From [Clostridium] scindens ATCC 35704 (lineage in GTDB: Bacteria; Bacillota; Clostridia; Lachnospirales; Lachnospiraceae), in NCBI RefSeq assembly GCF_004295125.1, contig NZ_CP036170.1, forward strand, positions 871,501-935,500: a DNA stretch of 64,000 nt. The letters are read 5' to 3'. This document shows, in pieces, positions 11,291 through 19,529 of the stretch; within the stretch, counting starts at the first letter, position 1, and every line of letters begins with the position of its first letter. The notes under the pieces are model-generated. The model searched no databases. It was not told the DNA's origin and saw only the letters and a program-made list of their open reading frames with translations. A program made the position numbers and the translations under genes.

Positions 11291-11917
11291 CTACATTTTA
11301 TACTCTTTACAATATTTTTGCAAGAAACATTCCTCACATCTTGGACTGCGTGCCGTGCATATCGTACGTCCAAACGTAATGATCTGTATATTGTACAGGA
11401 TCCAATGGTCTTTAGGCAGCTCCTTCATCAGATCCTGCTCTATCTTTTCCGGGTCCTGATTCTTTGTCAGCCCAAGCCGGTTCGATATCCTTTTTACATG
11501 AGTATCCACCACTACGCTGGGCTCATGATAGATATTCCCCCTTATGACATTGGCCGTCTTTCTTCCCACTCCTGCAAGGGACGTCAGTTCCTCAAGGCTC
11601 TTTGGAACTTCGCCGTCATATTTATCCACAATATCCTTCATGCATGAGATGATATTCTTTGCTTTATTATGGTAAAATCCGGTAGGCTTGATATCCTGTT
11701 CCAGTTCTTTTAAGTCTGCGCTGGCAAATGCTGAAGCAGACGGATACTTCTTAAACAGGCTTTCGGTAACGATATTCACCCGCGCGTCCGTGCACTGGGC
11801 ACTCAGCATAGTGGCTATCAGCAGCTGCCAAGGCGTCTCATAGTTGAGATAGCATCTATATTCCGTTCCATACTGTTCATCCAGTATGTCCAGTATCTGG
11901 CGTGTTCTTTTCTTCAT
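11291..11917 (-). CDS. nth: Endonuclease III (DNA glycosylase/AP lyase)
   Basis: This 208-residue base-excision repair enzyme removes oxidised pyrimidines and cuts at abasic sites. Every key residue of the E. coli enzyme is present at the same number: catalytic K120 in the helix-hairpin-helix LAGVGRKTANV, D138 in VVVDTHVKR, and the 4Fe-4S cysteines C187, C194, C197 and C203. The start overlaps the stop of the upstream radical SAM gene by 4 bases. Confidence 0.97.
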   Translation of the reverse strand: MKKRTRQILDILDEQYGTEYRCYLNYETPWQLLIATMLSAQCTDARVNIVTESLFKKYPSASAFASADLKELEQDIKPTGFYHNKAKNIISCMKDIVDKYDGEVPKSLEELTSLAGVGRKTANVIRGNIYHEPSVVVDTHVKRISNRLGLTKNQDPEKIEQDLMKELPKDHWILYNIQIITFGRTICTARSPRCEECFLQKYCKEYKM

Positions 11918-13680
11918 CTTATCTCCTCGTTGCTTCTAAGAAATTCTAGTTCTATCATACAGGTTCTTGCTTCCTGGTTCAATGGATTTCTTTCTTTATA
12001 GTCAAAGAGGATGTATTTCCCGGTAATGGAAAAGTACTCCATATGGGTCATCTTGCGCATCTGATTCCTGTCATATGATCCATAAGACGGAAGGTACTGC
12101 CTGTTTCTTTCTTCTGCCCCGTAGAAATGCCTCAATATTTCCTTAGACACTTTATATTCTCCCGCAAATTCTGGGCGGGTCTTGGCATTTTCCCTCAGAT
12201 AATAATCATAAGTCAGCAGTTCTCTATAATAGTCTTCCCTATCCGGGTAGTTTTTAACAATAAATTCCAGCAAAATAGCATACCTGGCGCTTCTTTTATG
12301 CTGGACGCCTCCCAGTCCTTTCTCATCATAGAACTCCTTCAGCTTATCATACAACTCAAACGCAGAATCGTACGCCTCCTCCAGCGCATCCAAGGTGTGG
12401 GTAAACTGCCTGCTGTTATAATAGACTTCCACCATCTCCTCGATGCCTTTCAGGCGGATCACATCCTCATAGGAAAGCCATCTGGTGCAAAGCACTTCGT
12501 AAGGAGGCCTGCTTTTGTGCAGCAGACCGTAAGATTCCTTCTGTTCCTCCATATAAGAGCCCTTCAGCACCTTTAAGAATCCCAACTGCAGCTGTTCCGG
12601 CTTAAGGGCATACACCTCATCAAAGGAGCGGGCAAAACGATGGATGTCTTCATAAGGCAGCCCCGCGATCAGATCCAGGTGCTGATGGATATTCCCATTC
12701 TTCTGAATCCTGTCAACAACGCATTTTACATTTTCGAAATTCATCGTCCTGCGGATTGCCCGTATGGTCTCCGGATTGGTTGATTGAATGCCTATTTCCA
12801 GCTGCACCAGCCCCGGCCGCATATGTTCCAGTATCTCTAACTCTTCTTCGTTCAGCAAATCTGCCGCTATCTCAAAATGGAAATTCGTAATCCCCCTGTC
12901 GTGCTTTGCAATATATTTCCATATGCGGATGGCATGGTCATGCCTGCAGTTAAAGGTACGGTCCACAAACTTTACCTGGGGCACCCCCTGGTCGATAAAA
13001 AACTGCAGTTCCCTCTCCACCAGCCCGGCATCCCTGAACCGCAGACGCTTGTCCACGGAAGACAGGCAATAGCTGCACGAAAATGGGCACCCCCTGCTGC
13101 TCTCATAGTAGACGATCTTATGCTCGAATTCTTCCAAGTGGCGGTAGACAAAGGGGATCTTGCTAAGATCCATCGCCTGGCGCCATGGATTCTCGACAAT
13201 CCTTCCGTCTTCTTTCCGGAAGGTAATTCCCTCCGTCCGTTCAAGTCCCTTGTCGCCTTCCTGATCCTTCCAGATTCTAAACAACTGGGCAAATGTCTCT
13301 TCCCCCTCGCCCTTCATGACTCCCTTTACCTGATGAAGCCGCCTAAGCACGTCCACGGAATCATAAGACACCTCCGGCCCGCCAAGCCAGATAGGCATAT
13401 CCGGCCTGATCTTCCCCAGTTCCTCTACCAGTTCTTCCACATAATCCAGATTCCATATATAGCAGGAAAAGCATGCAATATCCGGCCTGCGCCTGTAGAT
13501 ATCCATCAGGATGTCATCTTTTTGCTGGTTGATCGTATATTCCGCCAACTCGATCTCCCCTCGCTTTGGCTTATGCAAAATCCAATCCATTGACTTGGCT
13601 TCCGTATAAGCCTTCAGGCTGTATATTGCCAGATTCGAGTGAATATACTTGGCATTGACTGCTGCTAATAATATCTTCAT
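11914..13680 (-). CDS. B12-binding-domain radical SAM protein
   Basis: This 588-residue protein has an N-terminal cobalamin-binding-like Rossmann domain (residues 1-140: NAKYIHSNLAIYSLKAY, ACFSCYIWN, WLGGPEVSYD). A radical SAM core follows with the cluster motif CPFSCSYC at about residue 200 and further SAM-barrel signatures (VDRTFNCRHDHA, LDLIAGLPYED). A long C-terminal domain of the DUF4080 type is present (EQLQLGFLKVLKGS). The reaction is not known to me. The gene is preceded by GGAGAATAG and overlaps nth by 4 bases. Confidence 0.9.
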   Translation of the reverse strand: MKILLAAVNAKYIHSNLAIYSLKAYTEAKSMDWILHKPKRGEIELAEYTINQQKDDILMDIYRRRPDIACFSCYIWNLDYVEELVEELGKIRPDMPIWLGGPEVSYDSVDVLRRLHQVKGVMKGEGEETFAQLFRIWKDQEGDKGLERTEGITFRKEDGRIVENPWRQAMDLSKIPFVYRHLEEFEHKIVYYESSRGCPFSCSYCLSSVDKRLRFRDAGLVERELQFFIDQGVPQVKFVDRTFNCRHDHAIRIWKYIAKHDRGITNFHFEIAADLLNEEELEILEHMRPGLVQLEIGIQSTNPETIRAIRRTMNFENVKCVVDRIQKNGNIHQHLDLIAGLPYEDIHRFARSFDEVYALKPEQLQLGFLKVLKGSYMEEQKESYGLLHKSRPPYEVLCTRWLSYEDVIRLKGIEEMVEVYYNSRQFTHTLDALEEAYDSAFELYDKLKEFYDEKGLGGVQHKRSARYAILLEFIVKNYPDREDYYRELLTYDYYLRENAKTRPEFAGEYKVSKEILRHFYGAEERNRQYLPSYGSYDRNQMRKMTHMEYFSITGKYILFDYKERNPLNQEARTCMIELEFLRSNEEIR

Positions 13681-13722
13681 CTTCTATTCTCCATTTATCC
13701 CGTCGACTTTTTCCGACCTTTC

Positions 13723-13908
13723 TTACTGGTCCTTCGTCTCCCCGTCCTTCTGCCTTTTCGCTTCATCAATGGCTTCTGCCCTCTCTGCCTTCTTATCGTC
13801 TTCCAACGATACCCGGCCCAGCACTTCGCCGTCGATCAGTCTCTGGCCTTCCGGAACCTGCCAGGCCAGAATTGCCACTATTATTACATTATAGCACACC
13901 ATCCGCAC
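13723..13908 (-). CDS. Possible small hypothetical protein (61 residues)
   Basis: The frame reads a short hydrophobic start, then VPEGQRLIDGEVLGRV and a charged tail rich in Glu, Lys and Asp. The C-terminal two thirds have natural-looking composition. However, the first codons overlap an extended -10 promoter (TGC TATAAT, -10 at 13888-13893) that would serve the downstream radical SAM gene, and no good ribosome binding site is evident. It may be a remnant or a shorter gene with a later start. Confidence 0.25.
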   Translation of the reverse strand: MRMVCYNVIIVAILAWQVPEGQRLIDGEVLGRVSLEDDKKAERAEAIDEAKRQKDGETKDQ

Positions 13909-13923
13909 ATAATCTCATGGGGA

Positions 13924-13952
13924 TTGACAATTTCCCCAAAATAGGTTAAACT
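13924..13952 (+). promoter_or_regulatory. Sigma-A promoter of the SRP RNA gene
   Basis: A perfect TTGACA -35 box (13924-13929) and a TAAACT -10 box (13947-13952) are separated by 17 bases. They place the transcription start near 13960, where the RNA's terminal helix begins. Confidence 0.75.
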
Positions 13953-13959
13953 TAAGACT

Positions 13960-14220
13960 CGTGCAGCCGGGGTGTTAGCGGTACCTTGTACCTGCAATCC
14001 GCTATAGCAGGGGTGATATTGCGCGGAGGGCACAGTTCTGTAGAGCTGCCCTTGAAAAGTGGCGTTGATGCCTGGGTCTTACGCGACGGAAATTCATGAA
14101 CCGTGTCAGGTCGGGAACGAAGCAGCACTAAGTGGAACCTTCCGGGTGCCGTGAGGGTGCCTGGGCTGAGTTAACTGTCGAGGTAACGTCTATGGGGCCG
14201 GGTTCGAAGCGCAATGCACG
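13960..14220 (+). ncRNA. ffs: Signal recognition particle RNA, large Gram-positive type
   Basis: This is a roughly 260-base scRNA with Alu and S domains. The conserved helix-8 core is present at about 14097-14133: ATGAACCGTGTCAGGTC, a GGAA tetraloop closed by TCG/CGA, then GAAGCAGCACTAAG. The ends pair through GTGCA (13961-13965) with TGCAC (14215-14219), and the 5' part (GCCGGGGTGTTAGCGGTACC) matches the Alu domain of Bacillus/Clostridium SRP RNAs. The RNA scaffolds Ffh for co-translational membrane targeting. The ends are inferred from the helix and promoter. Confidence 0.93.
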
Positions 14221-14237
14221 AAAAATAACGCAAATAC

Positions 14238-14276
14238 AAAAGGAGTCATCGCTTTCTCTGCGATTACTCCTTTTTT
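14238..14276 (+). terminator. Rho-independent terminator of the SRP RNA
   Basis: AAAGGAGT-CATCGC pairs with GCGATT-ACTCCTTT around a short TTTCTCT loop and is followed by a T-run. The complementary strand has A/T runs too, and the tadA stop codon (minus strand) lies within it, so it may also terminate tadA transcription. Confidence 0.8.
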
Positions 14277-14737
14277 GTTCTGCGGCTCCGTAATTCTTTA
14301 AAGAAGTCCTTCATCATCTGGCTGCATTCTTCTTCCAGCACGCCGGTTGTCAATTCTGCCTGATGGTTGAATTCCGTCATCTGCAGCAGATTCAGGATGG
14401 ATCCGGCACATCCTGCCTTGGGATTCATGCATCCAACTACCACTCTGCTCATCCTGGACTGCACGATAGCGCCGGAGCACATCTGGCATGGTTCCAGCGT
14501 TACATACATCGTGCATTCTTCCAGTCGCCAGTCACCCATCTTCCTACTGGCTTTTCTGATGGCGATCAGTTCCGCATGAGACAGCGTATTCTTATCGGCC
14601 ATCCTCCGGTTGTATCCCCTTCCAATTATCTTATCCTTATAAACAATCACACAGCCTATGGGAACCTCCCCTATGGCATAAGCCTTTCTAGCCTGCCTGA
14701 TTGCTTCTTTCATGTATTTCTCATCAATACTGTGCAT
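14264..14737 (-). CDS. tadA: tRNA-specific adenosine deaminase
   Basis: This 157-residue zinc deaminase converts A34 to inosine in tRNA-Arg(ACG). The zinc/catalytic motif HAE (in TLSHAELIAI) and PCQMC (in VTLEPCQMCSGAIVQSR) are intact. I start it at MHSIDEKYM (14737), which has GGAGAGAG upstream; an upstream TTG would add eight residues but lacks a good site. The stop falls inside the SRP terminator hairpin. It follows the repeat-bearing hypothetical gene by 27 bases. Confidence 0.94.
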   Translation of the reverse strand: MHSIDEKYMKEAIRQARKAYAIGEVPIGCVIVYKDKIIGRGYNRRMADKNTLSHAELIAIRKASRKMGDWRLEECTMYVTLEPCQMCSGAIVQSRMSRVVVGCMNPKAGCAGSILNLLQMTEFNHQAELTTGVLEEECSQMMKDFFKELRSRRTKKE

Positions 14738-14764
14738 GCTTCTCTCTCCGTCTTTCTGCAATTA

Positions 14765-15904
14765 TCATCGACCGCCAGGTGTCGCTGGTCTTTTCACGTA
14801 CCGGCACCAATAGCCGAATTGCTCCTGACCATTCTTTTCATCGTCGGCCAGCCCGATATCCAGATCATCGCTGGGGATGAATTCCGGGAATCCGCATGCT
14901 GCCGCAGCTTTGGCTTCCTGAGGATGATAAATTCCGGGAACGCCAAGCCTCAGTCTCTCTCCGTCATCAATCAGCGCCAGATGGTGATAGTTATAGTATC
15001 CATGGAGCAGGAAATTATTGTTGGAAAGCTTCCACTCGCATCTTGGAAGCCTGGCCAGTTCGTTTCTTTGAATCTTCGTACACTGGAACTGCGAGGCCGG
15101 CATCTCCCGACCATCCCGGGGCATATCTGTCTGCAATTCCCCCATCCCACCCGGCCGTGTTCCGGCTGGCTCTCCCCGGGTTCCTGCCTCTTGCTCCATA
15201 TTCGGCCAAACCCTTCCTGCCCGTGATTCCTCTTGCGGCATTGCCTCTTCTGCCTGTGGCTCCTCTTGCGGCATTGCCTCTTCTGCCTGCGGCTCCGCTT
15301 GCGGCATTGCCTCTTCTGCTTGTGGCTCCTCTTGCGGCATTACCTCTTCTGCCTGTAATTCCTCCTGCACTGACTGCACCTCTTCTTCCGGCGCTTCCTC
15401 CGCCCGCAGTTCCTCTTCTTGCTCCGCCTGTGCTTCTTCTGCCTGTACCGCCTCATCGTGAAGTTCTTCTTGCTCATTGCCAGAATCTTCGCTCGCTGCC
15501 TGGCCCTGCTTAACCTCTTTAGGGGACCATACCCTCATATTGTTTACATTCACCGGCATGTCATCCCACACCACGGCATATTTATGACCGGATTCATTCT
15601 CCAGGATGACTCCGTTGATGCGCCGGAAGTTCTCCGGAACTCCGGTATCTTCTTTCGTGTAGTACAGTTGATAATTAATAGCAGGGTTCACATTGTCCAC
15701 TGTGCCCTGCCAGATTCCTACACATCCGTCTCCTTCTTCGTAGAACAGATACAATTGCAGCCTTTTTTCTCCTTTCATATGCAATCCTTTGCCGTGAATA
15801 TGTATCACGCAATCTTCGTCTCCCTGCTCTACTTTGACAAATCCTACGTTGCGTAGTCTCCTTCCCTGTTCATATTCGTATAAGTAACGAATAAAACGCT
15901 TCAA
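14765..15904 (-). CDS. Hypothetical protein with N- and C-terminal conserved domains and an acidic repeat linker
   Basis: This 379-residue protein starts at a TTG (15904) with GGAAGTGGAAG upstream. Residues 1-130 are an ordered domain (RFIRYLYEYEQGRRLRNVGFV, LYLFYEEGDGCVGIWQGT). Residues 135-255 are low complexity, with four copies of an 11-residue unit like EEAMPQEEPQA. Residues 265-350 form a second domain (CEWKLSNNNFLLHGYYNYHH, GVPGIYHPQE, AACGFPEF). It resembles uncharacterised Lachnospiraceae proteins, possibly of the DUF6128 group. No membrane segment or signal peptide is seen, and its role is unknown. Confidence 0.7.
   Translation of the reverse strand: MKRFIRYLYEYEQGRRLRNVGFVKVEQGDEDCVIHIHGKGLHMKGEKRLQLYLFYEEGDGCVGIWQGTVDNVNPAINYQLYYTKEDTGVPENFRRINGVILENESGHKYAVVWDDMPVNVNNMRVWSPKEVKQGQAASEDSGNEQEELHDEAVQAEEAQAEQEEELRAEEAPEEEVQSVQEELQAEEVMPQEEPQAEEAMPQAEPQAEEAMPQEEPQAEEAMPQEESRAGRVWPNMEQEAGTRGEPAGTRPGGMGELQTDMPRDGREMPASQFQCTKIQRNELARLPRCEWKLSNNNFLLHGYYNYHHLALIDDGERLRLGVPGIYHPQEAKAAAACGFPEFIPSDDLDIGLADDEKNGQEQFGYWCRYVKRPATPGGR
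15224..15357 (-). repeat. 33-bp tandem repeat inside a coding gene, about four copies
   Basis: In-frame copies of a 33-base unit encode an acidic Pro/Gln/Met-containing 11-residue motif (EEAMPQEEPQA and variants). Units differ by a few bases. The array length could vary by slippage without shifting the frame. Confidence 0.85.
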
Positions 15905-15967
15905 TCTTCCACTTCCAATCCTGGTTATTTATCACAATCTATTCCCCAGGATTCCAAAATATGATAG

Positions 15968-17395
15968 TTATATAATTGCTTTTAACTCATGATAAAGCCT
16001 TTTTGCATAACTGTCCGTCATACCGCATATATAATCCGTCACCAGAAGGAGCCTCAGATACAGTTTTTCTACCTCAGACTTCCCTTCGGCGTGGTAATGG
16101 TATGCCTTTTTATAGTTGCTGGATATAAAAGATACCATACGCTCCCCGATAGAGTCCAGCTTGCGCGTCTCATCATCATAATAGACAATGGCTTTCATAA
16201 ACTTGTCCATCAGGAAGTCAATCATAGCAGCCTCCGCCACTTCCATCCGATAGATAGTCTCAGTCAGGAACACTTCTTCAAAAGCCATGCTTCCCAGAAG
16301 ATCCATTAACTTTTCCGCAAACGTCCCTTGAAACAAGTCATGCCTATACTCTCCCTCCATAATTTCGTTGTAATGACAGGTAAATCCATAAGTCGCACAG
16401 TTGATCAGGAATCCCTGAACTTTGATAATCCAGTTCTTGATGGCATACTCTTCCGGCTTTTGCATCTGCATTTCCCTGCCTCTGGCATATAGCTGCTCCA
16501 GTTTGTCAGCCGGGCGGAAACTTCCCATCTCCTCATCCGGATATCTTTCCTGCAGCGCGGTCAGTTCTTCCAGCAGTTTATGGTAACTGATGAATCCTTT
16601 GATAAATGCGTCCTCGATATCCGCCGTCTTATACGCAATATCATCCGCGGCCTCAAGAATAAATGTAAGAGGATGGCGTCTGCCATTCGTCCCCGTCTCT
16701 GCCGCTATCTCTTCAAATATCTCCTCATCGGCAAAATAGTATCCCATCTTCTTGTCCTTAATATCTCCGGACTTCTCATCGATGCCGGTAGATGGCACCG
16801 GGTATTTTACAATCGTATTTAAAAGCGCATACGTCAGATTCATTCCATTCTCATCTACAAGAAAATGAAGTTTGGTCACCAGCCTAAGCGCCTGGGCATT
16901 TCCTTCAAAATGATAGAAGTCTTCCCGCATCTGCGGGGTCAGCGCCTTGTCAATCGTCACGCCATGGAACTCCATTCTTGGCAGGTTTCTCTCAAACCAT
17001 TCTCGAATAGCGCTCTCCCCAAAGTGGCCGAACGGCGGATTCCCGATATCATGAATCAGCCCCGCGCACTGAAGTATGCTGCATATATCTTCTTTCATCC
17101 TGGGCGTGAAACTCGGGTCTTTCTTATATACCAATATATTTTCCCCGATGTTCTGGCCCAATGACTTCGCAAACGAGGATACCTCCAGCGAGTGGGTCAG
17201 CCGCGTCCTGATAAAATCGCTTTTGTCCAACGGAAAGACCTGCGTCTTGTCTTGCAGCCTCCGAAATGAGGCGCTGCCTATTATACGGTGGTAATCCTTC
17301 TCGAATTCGCTCCGTAAGTCCGTATTCTTTCCATATCGATTCTTGCCGGAACTTCCCCGGCTTCTCTTTGTCGATAATAACTGTTCCCAATTCAC
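15968..17395 (-). CDS. dgt: Deoxyguanosinetriphosphate triphosphohydrolase (dGTPase)
   Basis: This 475-residue HD-superfamily enzyme hydrolyses dGTP, or dNTPs more generally, to the nucleoside and triphosphate. The metal ligands are visible as H in RTRLTHSLEVSS, the HD pair in GLIHDIGNPPFGHFGE, and D in LEAADDIAYKTADIED. The N-terminal RIIGSASFRRLQDKTQVFPL is characteristic. The gene is in a minus-strand run 28 bases after the HTH-protein gene. Confidence 0.93.
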   Translation of the reverse strand: MNWEQLLSTKRSRGSSGKNRYGKNTDLRSEFEKDYHRIIGSASFRRLQDKTQVFPLDKSDFIRTRLTHSLEVSSFAKSLGQNIGENILVYKKDPSFTPRMKEDICSILQCAGLIHDIGNPPFGHFGESAIREWFERNLPRMEFHGVTIDKALTPQMREDFYHFEGNAQALRLVTKLHFLVDENGMNLTYALLNTIVKYPVPSTGIDEKSGDIKDKKMGYYFADEEIFEEIAAETGTNGRRHPLTFILEAADDIAYKTADIEDAFIKGFISYHKLLEELTALQERYPDEEMGSFRPADKLEQLYARGREMQMQKPEEYAIKNWIIKVQGFLINCATYGFTCHYNEIMEGEYRHDLFQGTFAEKLMDLLGSMAFEEVFLTETIYRMEVAEAAMIDFLMDKFMKAIVYYDDETRKLDSIGERMVSFISSNYKKAYHYHAEGKSEVEKLYLRLLLVTDYICGMTDSYAKRLYHELKAII

Positions 17396-17423
17396 CTGTC
17401 TTCACTCTTTTCTATTATACCGG

Positions 17424-18431
17424 CTAATCCAGATAGATCGGCGGTTCATAATCTTTCCCAAGCAAGGCTTTCTTACGCTCCTGATAGCCCAGGAACGCCC
17501 ACTCCGTCATATCCGTCCATTTGTGGTCGCTCCTGTCATATACCTGGACGTATCCGATGCGGTTCGGGTGCATGCGCACGCTGTTGGATTCATATTCCCG
17601 GCCGGTATACGGATTAACATCTCCCCGGATGCAGTCTTCTTCCTCTTCCGGTGCCCGGGCCTCTTCTATCTCCTCCTGCGCCCCGGCATATTCGTCCTCA
17701 TATTCCTGCGCATACTCTTCCTGGTATTCGTAAGCACCCTCTTCCACATATTCCTCGCCATTCTCCAGTGTTCCTTCTGTCAAGTCTCCGGCATCATCCT
17801 CTTTTGCCAGATTCTCTTCCTCATCGTTCTTTTTCTTTCTTCTCAAGAGATAGGATTTCCAGCCATGGCTCTTCTTCTCCCGTTCTTCCCTTTCTTCCCG
17901 GGTCTCTCTTTTGTCTGCCTTATTCTCTTCTTCAATCGCAGCCATCTCTTCCAGAAGTTCTTCCACCGGAGCCTCCAGAGGCGGCAGTTCTCCGGTCTCC
18001 TGCTCTATCATGGCATCCAGTTTCTCATGGATATCCACCAGTTCGCCGATGGTAATATCCCTTTCCGTAGCCGCGCCTTCCGAAGCGGGCGCCTCCTGTG
18101 CAGGAACCTCCCGTTTCTCTTCTTTTTGCACGACTTTAGAGTCATCTGCCTTGTCAGATACTTCTGTGGTCCTGTCTGGCTCTATATTATTTGATCTTTC
18201 TGCTGAAGCGCCGTCATCAAGAATATTCAAATGGAACGGGCAGCCAAGGATCTCGGCAATCATGCGCATATCCTGTTCCTGGAAATTATCCCGGCCCAGC
18301 CTCTGCGTCAGATTCTGGCGGGACATCTTCTTCCCGGTATGTGCTTCTATGGTCTCTGCCAGTTCCTTAATCGTCATGCCCTTACGGCTTAAGATAATTT
18401 TGACCTGCTCCCCAAATGTTAAATCCAGCAT
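17424..18431 (-). CDS. HTH (XRE-like) protein with a long acidic linker and conserved C-terminus
   Basis: This is a 335-residue protein. Residues 1-70 resemble an XRE/Cro helix-turn-helix (FGEQVKIILSRKGMTIKELAETIE, then MSRQNLTQRLGR). Residues 75-265 are highly charged, with long Glu runs and a Lys/Arg island (SYLLRRKKKND). The last 60 residues look folded and conserved (NPYTGREYESNSVRMHPNRIG, YVQVYDRSDHKWTDMTEWAF, LGKDYEPPIYLD). It probably binds DNA, but neither the target nor the ligand is evident. AGGAGG precedes the start. Confidence 0.7.
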   Translation of the reverse strand: MLDLTFGEQVKIILSRKGMTIKELAETIEAHTGKKMSRQNLTQRLGRDNFQEQDMRMIAEILGCPFHLNILDDGASAERSNNIEPDRTTEVSDKADDSKVVQKEEKREVPAQEAPASEGAATERDITIGELVDIHEKLDAMIEQETGELPPLEAPVEELLEEMAAIEEENKADKRETREEREEREKKSHGWKSYLLRRKKKNDEEENLAKEDDAGDLTEGTLENGEEYVEEGAYEYQEEYAQEYEDEYAGAQEEIEEARAPEEEEDCIRGDVNPYTGREYESNSVRMHPNRIGYVQVYDRSDHKWTDMTEWAFLGYQERKKALLGKDYEPPIYLD

Positions 18432-18553
18432 AACTTGTCCTCCTTATTCAATTAATCTAATATACTCACCCGATTGGTCTCATCTTTCGTAAAGTAAACT
18501 CTTTTATTTCTTGATAAACCTAAGTTTTTCCCTTTTATTATTCTAACAAATAC

Positions 18554-18659
18554 TTAAAAACACGTCAACCTTGTTATATCCGCAGTAAATGGCAGATAGC
18601 CTCCAAGGCGCTTCTTTACTAGTGTCCCATTTACATAGACTTCCGCGCATTGGGCTTGC
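18554..18659 (-). pseudogene. Remnant of a glycoside hydrolase family 2-like gene
   Basis: Directly after the phosphopantetheinyl transferase stop, the minus strand reads an open stretch AEVYVNGTLVKKRLGGY followed by LPFTADIT and a TAA at 18554-18556. This is the pattern of the sugar-binding domain of family 2 beta-galactosidases and glucuronidases (VYVNG...GGY.PF..DIT). Only about 33 codons remain, with no start and no catalytic domain. It is a scar of a lost gene. Confidence 0.5.
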
Positions 18660-19283
18660 TTACAATTCTATTGCCTGAAGTTCCCCTATGTCCGAATCCG
18701 TGGTACAGACTGCAATTGCGGCATTGACCCCCTGCATCCGATATTCCCTGCAGTAATATGCATCCGCATATTCCTCAGGCTTCCCGGCAATCACAGGCCT
18801 CCCCTCCTGATCCCATCCAATCTCATAGGAACGCATATCGATAGCCATGCCCTTTCTCGTGGCTTTCATGAAACTTTCCTTCAATACCCAGTAGCGGTAA
18901 AACAGCCAGGTCTTACATTCCGGATCTTTCGTCTCTGCTATATGGCGATATTCCCCTTCGCCAAAGAACCGTCTTGCCACTGATAGCCGTAGCTCTTTTA
19001 CCTCTTCCAGATCGCAGCCTACTTGGGCCTTTGCCGCATCGCTATAGGCGCACAGCACATAATCCCCGGAATGGGAAAGGTTGAATACAGCCTCTTGCGG
19101 CACTTGGCCGGCCTTCTGTATCTTCTCCCACAGAATCCATGCTCCCACGCTCCTTGCCTTATCTTCCTTAAACCGCAGTTTATCCGCCTTTTCCTGCCTC
19201 CAGGCAGGAATCTTACGGTAGTATGCTCCATAGTTTTTTTCTATTAACAATGGTGTAATCTTTGCTATATATACTCTCACCAT
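18660..19283 (-). CDS. 4'-phosphopantetheinyl transferase (Sfp type)
   Basis: This 207-residue protein attaches phosphopantetheine from CoA to carrier-protein serines. The family motifs are FNLSHSGDYVLCA, VGCDLEEVKEL (Mg2+ ligands) and WVLKESFMKATRKG. The start is uncertain between ATGs at 19295 and 19283; the second gives MVRVYIAKI, the usual length. No carrier-protein synthase lies nearby, so its partner is elsewhere. Confidence 0.9.
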   Translation of the reverse strand: MVRVYIAKITPLLIEKNYGAYYRKIPAWRQEKADKLRFKEDKARSVGAWILWEKIQKAGQVPQEAVFNLSHSGDYVLCAYSDAAKAQVGCDLEEVKELRLSVARRFFGEGEYRHIAETKDPECKTWLFYRYWVLKESFMKATRKGMAIDMRSYEIGWDQEGRPVIAGKPEEYADAYYCREYRMQGVNAAIAVCTTDSDIGELQAIEL

Positions 19284-19399
19284 ATCCCTAACCATTCCTT
19301 GCTGTTTGAATTTCTTCTATTATAAGAGTGTATGGAATAATTTACAAGGTATGGCTCCCACCTATTTTTCGGATAAAAATAATTTTTTATAAAAAGAGG

Positions 19400-19428
19400 T
19401 TGACAACTAAATGCACATGCGTTAGTAT
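19400..19428 (+). promoter_or_regulatory. Predicted promoter of the aroF-aroB-SDR operon
   Basis: A perfect TTGACA (19400-19405) and TAGTAT (19423-19428) are separated by 17 bases, giving a 5' leader of about 95 bases. I found no T-box or other riboswitch signature in that leader. Confidence 0.6.
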
Positions 19429-19529
19429 ATCCTTAGTTTCACGCTTTAAACAACTAAAGTTTTACAGTGCGAATATTTTACAGTATGAATATTATTCAGC
19501 ACTGGTAATACATATGGAGGATGTTAACG

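Noticed and set aside
12788-13593. Long plus-strand frames opposite the radical SAM gene
   Set aside because: They are antisense shadows of a strongly conserved gene and show no motifs or ribosome binding sites.
15223-15360. CRISPR-like array
   Set aside because: The repeats are contiguous, in frame and without spacers: a coding tandem repeat.
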